A model generated the notes under the pieces. It was given only the letters and a program-made list of their open reading frames with translations, made no database searches and was not told the origin of the DNA. This document shows positions 1 through 8,965 of a DNA stretch of 64,000 nt, piece after piece. A program made the translations under genes and the position numbers. Numbering within the stretch: position 1 is the stretch's first letter; the number at the start of each line of letters is the position of its first letter. This DNA comes from Haematobia irritans (Eukaryota > Arthropoda > Insecta > Diptera > Muscidae). The DNA is taken from positions 154,276,691-154,340,690 of the forward strand of contig NC_134397.1 in assembly GCF_050003625.1 (NCBI RefSeq), written 5' to 3'.

Positions 1-712
1 ATTGCTGTAGAAAATTATGTCAAAATTTTATTTCTATAGAAAATTTTGTTAATATTTTATTTCTATAGAAAGTTTTGTTAAAATTTAATTTCTATAGAAA
101 ATTTTTTTAATATTTTATTTCTATAGAAAATTTGCTTAATATTTTATTTCTATAGAAAATTTTGTCAAAATTGGTCTATAGTAATATATAGCCGATCCCC
201 AAAAAAATATACCAAAATTTTATTTCTATAGAAAATTTTGTCAAAATTTTATTACTATAGAAATTTTTTTAAAATTTTAGTTCTGTAGAAAATTTTGACA
301 AAATTTTATTATTATAGAAAATCTTGCAAAAATTTTATTTCTACAGAAAATTTTGTCAAGATTTTATTGCTATAGAAAATTTTATCAAAATTTTATTTCT
401 ATAGAAAATTTTGTGAAAATTTTATTTCTATACAATTTTTTTTAATATTTTATTTCTATAGGAAATTTTGTCAAAATTTTATTTCTACAGAAAATTTCGT
501 CAAGATTTTATTGCTTTAGAAATTTTTGACAAAATTTTATTACAATACAAAATTTTGTCAAGATTTTATTTCTATAAAAAATTTTGTCAAAATTTTATTT
601 CTATAGAAAATTTTGTCAAAATTTTATTACTACACAAAATTTTGTCAAAATTTTATTGCTATAGAAAATTTTGTCAAAATTTTATTGTTATAGAAAATTT
701 TGTCAAACTGAA
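1..712. repeat. 29-bp AT-rich minisatellite array
   Basis: Degenerate tandem array with a 29-bp period built from TTTCTATAGAAAA, TTTTGTC and AAAATTTTA blocks. The unit is rich in short inverted repeats (TTTCTATAGAAA; AAAATTTTGACAAAATTTT), so single strands should fold. The same unit recurs at 3275-3875, 4890-5062, 45158-45335, 49250-49865, 54440-57195 and 61480-61775. At 45158 and 61480 it sits inside INE-1-like elements between fixed flanks, so this array is probably the inner part of the INE-like copy ending at 2953. The long frame through it is an artefact of the 29-bp period. Confidence 0.95.
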
Positions 713-727
713 TTATATACATATTTA

Positions 728-945
728 CGGCCATTTTCATGTAGCTCCGTTAGGCTTTAACTGCCAGTTAACAGAAAGTAAATTGCAAATATCTTCTCTC
801 CGGTTAACTTTAACTGAAAAATTTTCGTCAGTTAAGTTCCTAACTGGCCTATGGAATATAAAGGCAAGATTACAGCTGCGTCTATAATACGGTTTAAAAG
901 TTGGTTAGTTAACGGAACACTAACGGAGCTTTATGAAAATGGGGG
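728..945. mobile_element. 218-bp Harbinger-like MITE
   Basis: The ends are imperfect inverted repeats: the left end reads CGGCCATTTTCATGTAGCTC and the reverse complement of the right end reads CCCCCATTTTCATAAAGCTC, both continuing into CGTTAG. TTA lies on each side (725-727 and 946-948), and joining the flanks restores the TTAATCG seen in the INE-like copy near 61790. A 3-bp TTA duplication is typical of PIF/Harbinger elements. No coding capacity. The family assignment is inferred from termini and duplication only. Confidence 0.6.
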
Positions 946-984
946 TTAATCGACCTTTTTTTTGTTTAATATATACCCCGTATG

Positions 985-2770
985 CACTGTTAGAAAAATA
1001 TGTTTTTCATATGTTCCGATATAAACAAAATGTGTTTCGGGCACGATTTTAAACCACAATATATTTAAGTGCGAACATGTAATTTTCCTAAACTAACACT
1101 AAATGTTTGGGACATCTATGTTAATATGTTAGAATATATTAGGTTTGTGGCATGAATGTTTCATAAAAATCATATATGTGAATACAAACATATATAAATT
1201 TACAAATTTCAACTAAACATACATATGTTGTGATATTTTATTCAAAGCGACAGAGAGAGTATAGAGAGAAATAGAGATGGAAACCGGGAGAGTTGACGAA
1301 AGATATCAATATAACACAGCAAAAGAGTCAAAAGAGAACAATTTCTGTGAAACCGCTTGTATGTTGTTTCGGAAAACTGTTTTATGATAAGGCCAAAAAT
1401 TTGATATGTTTAAGTCTAAATATTATTTAATTTGAATAAAGAGAATATACATTCTGAACCAAGAGAATAGACATTTGAAAAACAAACAGCTTATGTTTTC
1501 GCCTTGAGAGCAGCATTTTATGTATGTGTGGACATGTGTTTTGTTTATCATTTTGGCATTATTTTTTTCTTGGTTCGTTAAAAGAAATCAGGGGTCTTCA
1601 TAAAAATAACGAAAGGGCACTATACTCTTTTTAGAGTTGGGACGGTAAAATGAAATAAGGAGGAAATAGTGAAAAATTACACAGTAAAATGTAAAAAAAC
1701 AAAGTTTAGTTTCTCTTTATTAAAATGTAGTCCACGAGGAGTTGACGGACACCATCAAATATAAAAGCGGGCATTAAGTTCGACTTTTACAGCTAAAACA
1801 ATTTAAAAAGTTTATTTTCTTTAAAATGAATTATTAAAGAAAAATAAAAGGAATTTTAGAGCGATGGTGTTAAATGCAAGTAAAAAACTGTTCACTCCTA
1901 AATAAATTTATGTTTATATTATAAAATTATGTATGTATGTTTATACTCGACTCCACGTTCTTCTTTTGTTAGTTTTTGAATTCCTTCCAAATTTTAAAGT
2001 TTTGTACAAAAACAGTTTTTTATTACAAGATTGTTATTTTTGCAATAAAAAATAATATTTTATCCAAAAATCATTCAATTTCGTTTATATCAAGCACTGT
2101 TACTGACTATAAATCTTTAATAACGCACATTTCGATGTTTCATTTAAAAAAAATAATATAGTATAAATATAAATGTGTAAATTAAAAAAAAAAAAAATGT
2201 TCGGTCGGAGCAGGGATTGAACCCACGACCCTTTGCATGCAAGGCAGACATGCTAACCAATGCTCCACGTGGCAAACAAATGTATGTTTCTGTTAAATAA
2301 TGTTATGTTTGCATGGGCTCGTGGGCGCTGCAAACTATGCTATATAAATGTAACTTAAAACGATAATTATCTACTGGTGACTATAACAGCTACGTAGCCC
2401 AGTGGATAGTGTGTTGGCTTACAAACTGTATGGTCCCCGGTTCGATTCTCCGTGCAGGCGAAAGGTAAAATTTAAAAAAATTTATAAAAGTGAATAATTT
2501 CTTCAACATTATTTGTATTACAGAGAAAGGTGCCAATAACTAAAAAATTTCGTGGAAGTGAAAATTACGAGTATGTTAGGGAATGAGCACAATCGTGTTT
2601 GGGAAAAATTCTTCCAAGCATATAATATTTTTGGCTCAAAATGCTTCCAAACATATAATATGTTCACATAAAACAAACATATTAATGTTTCGGCAGTATG
2701 CAATAATATATGTGCTTCCTGCAAAATATGTTTGGAACATATGTTAAAGAAGCATTTTTTTTTGAGGGTG
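985..2770 (+). mobile_element. TIR element A, copy 1 (1786 bp, carries tRNA-like pair)
   Basis: The left end is CACTGTTAGAAAAATATG. The right end, reverse complemented, is CACCCTCAAAAAAAAATG, and both ends continue into ACATATGTTCC-type sequence. TG lies on both sides (983-984 and 2771-2772), and its removal restores the INE-like host sequence CGTATGGACTAAC. No transposase is encoded; the open frames are short and not shared by the other copies. Other copies lie at 20535-21857 (reverse, internally deleted) and 41677-44056 (carrying a B insertion). Termini and dinucleotide duplication suggest a Tc1/mariner-like non-autonomous element, but the TG duplication is atypical. Confidence 0.85.
2204..2460. 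other. Divergent tRNA-like pair inside element A copy 1
   Basis: On the minus strand (2273 to 2204) an Ala-like sequence shows an A box (TGGAGCATTGG), an anticodon loop CTTGCAT with UGC anticodon and a 4 of 5 paired stem, and a B box GGGTTCAATCCC. On the plus strand (2389 to 2460) a Val-like sequence shows A box TAGCCCAGTGG, loop CTTACAA with UAC anticodon and B box GGTTCGATTCT. They point away from each other across about 115 bp. Acceptor and D stems do not pair properly, so these are not functional tRNAs. They look like internal RNA polymerase III promoter modules. Confidence 0.75.
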
Positions 2771-2953
2771 TGGACTAACTTACAATTGAGAAGACGATGT
2801 TAAGAAGTTTTAAGATACCTTGCCATCGGCAAGTGTTACCGCAACCCAAGTAATTCGATTGTGGATGACAGTCTTATGTACAAGTTTCTATGCAATCCAT
2901 GGTGGAGGGTACATAAGATTCGGCCTGGCCGAACTTATGGCCGTACATACTTA

Positions 2954-3274
2954 TTTCTTCTTGTTAATTTTTGTACAGCTCTTAAAAATTACCCTTTATA
3001 TACATAGGTTCATTAAATTTTGACTCAAATCCAAAGAAAAATCCAACTATAACGGAAAATCGGAAACTAAAGGCTATGAAAATGTTCATTCGCCCGAATT
3101 GAAACATGTACAGTGTATAGATTTCTATCTGCCGTTTTCTTTTCAATGACTCTATTGATCAAGTTCCATAATCTTCTTTGTCCATAAAGCTGGAATAATA
3201 ATTAATTATAAATTCAAATACCATGCATTTGTACGTTAATCGCCTGTTACAGTGTCAGGCTAACATGAAAAATA
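2954..3274. other. Unassigned AT-rich spacer
   Basis: No coding frame, terminal repeat or known repeat family recognised between the INE-like 3' end and the next minisatellite. Confidence 0.5.
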
Positions 3275-3875
3275 TTGCAATGAATTTTTGAGAAAATTTT
3301 CTACAGAAATAAAATTTTGAGAAAATTTTCTACAGAAATAAAATTTTGAAAAATTTTTCTATAGAAATAACATAATTTTCTATTGAAATAAAATTTCTAA
3401 AATTTTTTTCTGTAGAAATAATAGAAATAACATTTTGACAAAATTTTCTGTAGAAACAAAATTTTGATAAAATTTTCTATAGAAATAAAATTTTGATAAA
3501 ATTTTCTATAGAAATAAAATTTTGAAAAAATTTTCTATAGAAATAAAATTTTGACAAAATTGTCTATAGAAATAAAGTTTTGACAAAATTATCTATACAA
3601 ATAAAATTTTGACAAAACATTTTATAGATATAAAATTTTGACAAAATATTCTATAGAAATAACATTTTGAAAAAATTTTGACAAAATTTTCTATAGAAAT
3701 AAAACTTTGATAAAATTTTCTATAGGAATAAAATTTTGAAAAAATTTTCTATAGAAATAAAATGTTGACAAAATTTTCTATAGAAATAAAATGTTGACAA
3801 AATTTTCTGTAGAAATAAAATTTTGACAAAATTTTCTATAGAAATAAAATTTTGACAAAATTTTCTATAGACATT
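3275..3875. repeat. 29-bp minisatellite array (reverse orientation)
   Basis: About 20 degenerate copies of the 29-bp unit, read here as AAATAAAATTTTGACAAAAT followed by TTTCTATAG. The array ends abruptly against the 65-bp repeat that begins at 3874. Confidence 0.95.
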
Positions 3876-3964
3876 TTTCGGAAGGTTCAAGTGTGGTTCA
3901 TTGTTGGGTTTAATGAACTGCCTGAATTTATTCTGATATTTGGTTGATAGTTTTGCTGCAAGTA

Positions 3965-4480
3965 CACTGAAAAAACAGTGAACCCACCAGGGAGAAAACT
4001 TTCGGTTAATTTTAGAAAATTTGTAATATTTGTAGAAAATTTTAACTAAACAGTATTACAAACGTTGGCATCACACCGATGTCGTAAAAATAAGTAATTA
4101 TTTTTCGACAAATTCAAGAAAATTTATTAGACATAATTAAGTTTTTTCACTTCTTAAAGAAAATTTTGTAGTTTGAAGGAAAAACTTGGAGTTCAAAATG
4201 GCAAGAATGTCTTTAGTGACATACGAAGTTCATGATGGACGCATTTTTGGTAAAATTTACCAATTTAAGGAAATTCTGAACTATTTTGTGGAAGACACGA
4301 ATTTAGTTAATCTATATGCTTCATTTGAGTATATTTTTTCCTCGGTTTTAGTTAATTTAACTAACGTACATAAAAAATTATTAGAGCAAAGGAAACTTTC
4401 TCCAAAAATAATAATTCCATTAACTAAAATAAAGTTAAATTGGCTTTAGTGAAATAGAGAGTTCACTTTTTTTTTGAGTG
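3965..4480. mobile_element. TIR element O (516 bp MITE)
   Basis: The left end is CACTGAAAAAACAGTGAAC and the right end is GTTCACTTTTTTTTTGAGTG, forming a terminal inverted repeat of about 19 bp. TA is duplicated at 3963-3964 and 4481-4482. It carries an 83-codon frame from the ATG at 4198, but the composition is typical of non-coding AT-rich DNA and no domain is recognisable. It splits the hammerhead-bearing repeat a few bases upstream of the ribozyme. Confidence 0.8.
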
Positions 4481-4484
4481 TAGA

Positions 4485-4529
4485 GGATGCTGATGAGGAA
4501 TGTGGTAATTCCGAAACGTGCGTCCATCC
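4485..4529 (+). ncRNA. Hammerhead ribozyme, minimal type I
   Basis: All core elements are present in order. Stem I is GGATG (4485-4489) with CATCC (4525-4529). The core is CTGATGA (4490-4496). Stem II is GGAAT (4497-4501) with ATTCC (4508-4512), closed by a 6-nt loop. GAAA follows at 4513-4516. Stem III is ACG/CGT (4516-4518 with 4521-4523) with a 2-nt loop, and C17 is at 4524. This matches the CUGANGA...GAAA...UH consensus with every stem paired, so self-cleavage 3' of 4524 is predicted. The very short stem III is like the minimal hammerheads of Penelope-like elements and retrozymes, which often act as dimers. Confidence 0.85.
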
Positions 4530-4889
4530 AACCATCTTGCAGTCTATAGGGCTTCGGCCAAATAATTTTGACAAACATTATTTTCCTCTGTTGGTTAAGC
4601 TACACTTATAGTTTAGTCAATGCATGGTTTTAAGCTGAAATCAAAAAAACAACAACAATGATTAAAGAACAAAACCAACAATAACCAAAACAAAACGGAT
4701 GAAAGAAGAGGAAGCACGCTCAAAATAAATCCAGCCAACTGCACTCAAATCGATGGATTTGACGGTGGCAAAGGAAAAGAGATATGTTGGTATGAATTTA
4801 TTTCGGCATAAGCCAGCTATCATGCAAAACCTTTTTTCGGAAGGTTCAAGTGTGGTTCATTGATGGGTTTAATGAACAGCCTAAATTTA

Positions 4890-5062
4890 TTCTGATAATT
4901 TTCTATAGAAATAAAATTTTGACGTAATTTTCTACATAAATAAAATTTTGACGCAATTTTCTACATAAATAAAATATTCTATAGAAATAAAATTTTGAAA
5001 AAAAAAAATTCTATAAAAATGAAATTTTGACAAAATTTTTTATTTAAATAAAATTTTGCTAA
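4890..5062. repeat. 29-bp minisatellite array, short
   Basis: About five degenerate units following the second 65-bp repeat. It is followed by GGCTCGAGTGGCA-type sequence (about 5115), the same flank that borders the minisatellite at 45340 and 61460. Confidence 0.85.
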
Positions 5063-7275
5063 ATAAGTTGTTTGGTTTGGTAAAACTTTCTCCATATTTT
5101 GGTTGATTATTTTTAGCTCGAGTGGCAGCCGTGGTCGGCAAACTTCAACCAATAGGGGCTTGAAAATGAGGTTTCTCGCTTAATTTCTACCACACAATGA
5201 TCTCCAAAATCTCCGGATCTCAATCCTATTACACAAAGAATATTTCATTACAATTAACCCAACGATGTTTTTCATTGACATAAATATCATTTTCCTTATG
5301 ACAATGAAATTATTCATTAATAATATGAAATGTTTCATTATTTAATAGAAAAATCGTAACAATAATGAAAAGTTTCATTATATTTATGATGGCTAAATTT
5401 TAGTGACAAACATAAAGAAGATTTTCTACCAATATTGAACTTATGCCCGTAGGCAAAAGTGTTTACAATCTGAAGATGGCGGTTCGGGTCAAAATTCTGC
5501 AAACCCACTTTCACGCAGCTTTTTTGGCCGTTTGAAGGCCTTATTATGTGTTAAAGATAGGCAAATCGAACAAATCTACTATGATTCTAAAATTTGATGT
5601 TATATACGAAATTTGTTGGTTTAGAACAATAAAATTGTGAAAACAAAAATTAACAAAATATAGAGCTTTGGTTCTTAACTTAAGAACCATCTTCGGCCAA
5701 ACTTACGGCAAGATATACCTCCGTTTTGGTGTTATGGAAAACGCCGTATATTTTTCTCCAAGTGCCATGGTACAAGACATATGCGTTTTGGATGTTTTAA
5801 TAAAATTAACAGGTTATCCTTTGAATTGGCCAAACCTTATCGCAAACAAAAAGGATCTTCATTAAATAATGACCCCATAGATTTTCACTTTCTTTTACGC
5901 ACGGACAGACGGGGCTCTTTTAATCACCTCACCTGAAGATTGAAATCTTTAATGCAAAATTTATGGTCATCACGTCTTGCAGGCCCAATGGAAAATCATC
6001 CTTGCCTCACGGAGGCAAGCTTTTATCATTGGACAGTGATTAAATGCCGCTTAATGGTTGCCTAAGCATGACGGTGATGGTGGCAATGGTGTTGCTCTTT
6101 TAACATTTCGCCCCCGTGTCAAGGGAAAAGGTCAATTACAACGAACATTAAGGATTATAAAATGTTTGTGTCCTGTAATTCTGCCACACAGCGTTTTAGA
6201 AACATTTCCATCGCTGGTTTTCATCTTTTTCGAGCACTTTCAATTCCCATGGCCTTCGTCGAATTGCGGAGTAGTAAAAAGGGGAGGGGGACAGACTGAC
6301 AGGCAAGCAAGCATGCGACAGTGATGAAGAGCGCTTGAACTTTAGGGATTTGAATTTGAAATAATAAAAAAATAACACAGGATAAAAAAGGGAAAATCAT
6401 TTCATTTGAATTGCGTTTAAATGGTGTCGTTGTATTTCGCATTTTTTCACAGCTGCCTTTGCTCTTCTAGGCCACAAAGTTTTTATGCCTGCCTTTTTTT
6501 GCTTTGCTTTTCATTTGACATGACCCTAACCCTCTGTGGATCTGCAATTGATTTAGTAATTAATTTAATTCTGCTATAATTTTAATAGCGTACAGTGATT
6601 ACATTTCACTCAATCTGTTTTGGCTGTCTGTCTGTCTGTCCGTCGGTAATTTGCAAATGCCATGAGAATTCCAAAGCGCATAATACAGAGCGAGAGTCTT
6701 GCTTACTGGTCAGACACAGAGAAATGAAAGGGAAAAACTGAATTAAATAAAAATCACATCAAATTGTCACATAATTACTCTATAATGAAGTTTATTTTCA
6801 TTTTTATTTGTGTTGTTTGTTTTTTTTTAGATTTGTTATTACATTTTTGCTACTCTCATTCATCCACGAAAAAAACGCGCACACAATTGTCCCGAAGTAA
6901 TTAAACAAATTATTGCAAATTGATTTGTTAGGCAACATGAATTTTCGATTACTACCATTGACATTAAATGATAATTATTTTGGGTTATTTAAATGTAACA
7001 TTTAAATACATTATTAATAAATTAGGAAATTCTAACAATTCGAAGAATTCCGTTAAAAGGAGGATTTTAATTAATGTTGTCCCTAAATGCATATAAATGT
7101 CCCAGTGAAGAATGTGAGTTGGGTAGAGAGTTAGATATATAGAGTACTAACTAACATAGCTGTCAAAGTGAGATTCTGCTTCTTAGGGCTCGGACCAGGA
7201 ATCGGCTGCAATGCCATATAAACTAATAATACCATTTAATATTACATATAGAAATTATGCTATGATTCAAGTAAA
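5063..7275. other. Mostly unique non-coding DNA
   Basis: No terminal repeats, transposase frames or convincing exons. 5225-5400 is rich in repeated GTTTCATTA and AATGAAA words. 5870-6700 has higher GC content and looks like ordinary single-copy fly intergenic or intronic DNA. Frames of 60-90 codons here overlap on both strands and show no domain. Confidence 0.5.
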
Positions 7276-7802
7276 ACAAGTATATACGGTCGTAAGTTCG
7301 GCCAGGCCGAATCTTATGTACCCTCCACCATGGATTGCGTAGAAAATTCAACGAAAGACTGTCATCCACAATCGAATTACTTGGGCTGTGGTATCTTAAA
7401 ACTTGTAAGTTAGTCCATACGTGGTAGAGAGCCAGAATTGAAATATGGGGGGTCGCTTATATGGGGGCTATATACACGCAAAGAAAAAACACGTTTGGAA
7501 AACGTGTACCGAAAACGTTTTTCTTTTGTTAGAGTTTTTTGAATTGCTTCGAAAATTTTAAACTTTTATCACCAAAAAAATTTGTTTGTTACAAAATTTT
7601 TATTTTTTCAATAAAAAAAGTTATTTTTGAAACAACAACACAGTCCATTTCGTTTATATCAAACACTGTTCTTTTCCGACTTTAGGTCTTTTATAAGACA
7701 CATTTTACAGTTCAAAATTTAATATACTACAATGTAATGTTGAACATTTTTTCGGAATCTTCAGAACATATCTGGAATATATGTAAAAAAAAAAAAAAAC
7801 TT

Positions 7803-8060
7803 TGGTCGAAGCAGGGATCGAACCCACGACCCTTGGCATGCAAGTCGGACATAGCAACCACTGCTCCACGGTGCCAAACTAAATGTTTGTTTCTGTTAAA
7901 TAAACTTTGTTTATTCGGTTCGTGGGCGCCGCAAGCTATACTATATAAATATAACTTATATGGATATTTATCTATTGATGACCATAACAGGTACATAGCT
8001 CAGTGGTTAGTGTGTTGGCTTACAAAGTGCATGGTCCGCGGTTCGATTCTCCGTCCAGGC
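7803..8060. other. Divergent tRNA-like pair inside element B copy 1
   Basis: The minus-strand Ala-like module (7875 to 7803) has A box TGGAGCAGTGG, UGC-type loop GACTTGCATG and B box GGGTTCGATCC. The plus-strand Val-like module (7989 to 8060) has A box TAGCTCAGTGG, UAC-type loop CTTACAA and B box GGTTCGATTCT. The arrangement is the same as in element A, and the sequences are closer to pol III consensus. Confidence 0.75.
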
Positions 8061-8965
8061 GAAAGGTAAAAAGATTTTAAAAATTTATAAAATCGTATAA
8101 TTTCTTCTACATTGTTGGCATTACAGGAAAAGGTGTTAAGAACTAAAAAACATCGTGGATGTGAGAAAGATGTGAGGGAAAATGCAATTAGCAATAAAAC
8201 AATGTTTTTTTTATACCCTCCACCATAGGATGGGGGTATATTAACTTTGTCATTCCGTTTGTAACACATCGAAATATTGCTCTAAGACCCCATAAAGTAT
8301 ATATATTCTGGGTCGTGGTGAAATTTTGAGTCGATCTAAGCATGTCCGTCCGTCTGTCCGGCTGTCCGTCCGTCTGTGGAAATCACGCTAACTTCCGAAC
8401 GAAACAAGCTATCGACTTGAAACTTGGCACAAGTAGTTGTTATTGATGTAGGTCGGACGGTATTGAAAATGGGCCATATCGGACTACGTTTACGTATAGC
8501 CCCCATATAAACCGATCCCCAGATTTGACCTCCGAAGCCGCTTGGAGGGGCAAAATTCATCCGATCCGGTTGAAATTTGGTACGTGGTCTTAGTATACGG
8601 TCTCTAACAACCATGCAAAAACTGGTCCATATCGGTCCATAATTATATATAGCTCCCATATAAACCGATCTCTAGATTTGACCTCCGGAACCAATTGGAG
8701 GAGCAGAATTCATCCGATTCGGTTGAAATTTGATACGTGGTGTCAGCATATGGTCTCTAACATCCATGCAAAAATTGGTCCATATCGGTCCATAATTATA
8801 TATAGCTCCCATATAAACCGATCCCCAGATTTGACCTCCGGAGCCTCTTGGAGGAGCAAAATTCATCCGATCCAATTGAAATTTGGTACGTGGTTTTAGT
8901 TTATGGTCTCTAACAACCATGCAAAAATTGGTCCATATCGGTCCATAATTATATATAGCTCCCAT

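Larger units (their letters stand above)
946..2953 (+). mobile_element. INE-1-like (Helentron-type) element, 3' part, interrupted
   Basis: The 3' end carries the hairpin TTCGGCCTGGCCGAA followed by GGCCGTACATAC and a T-rich flank, as in all INE-like copies of this window. The body is split by element A (985-2770); TTTAATATATACC before it and GGACTAACTTACAATT after it join into the sequence seen uninterrupted at 38403-38440. The 5' part probably continues leftwards through the minisatellite beyond the window edge. Non-coding. Confidence 0.75.
3874..4897 (+). mobile_element. Hammerhead-bearing repeat flanked by 65-bp direct repeats (possibly Penelope-like)
   Basis: Near-identical 65-bp blocks at 3874-3938 and 4833-4897 begin TTTTCGGAAGGTTCAAGTG and end TTATTCTGATA. 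Between them lie the hammerhead ribozyme (4485-4529) and an unrelated TIR insertion (3965-4480). Without that insertion and its TA copy the spacing is about 440 bp. Long direct repeats carrying a minimal type I hammerhead are described for Penelope-like retroelement pLTRs and for retrozymes, so this may be a partial tandem pLTR. No reverse transcriptase frame is visible. A related AACAACAATAACGATTGAAG block is at about 54510. Confidence 0.5.

Noticed and set aside
468..887. 139-codon frame with KFYFYRKFCQNFI repeats
   Set aside because: It arises from the 29-bp minisatellite and runs into an unrelated MITE.
2204..2460. Functional tRNA-Ala and tRNA-Val genes
   Set aside because: A and B boxes are good but acceptor and D stems do not pair and all copies sit inside mobile elements.
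4186..4449. 87-codon frame inside TIR element O
   Set aside because: AT-rich, no domain, lies wholly in a short MITE; no support that it is translated.
7737..8069. 110-codon frame and its antisense partner in element B, repeated at 37093-37471 and 42842-43199
   Set aside because: It spans the tRNA-like modules on both strands; conserved only because the element is repeated.
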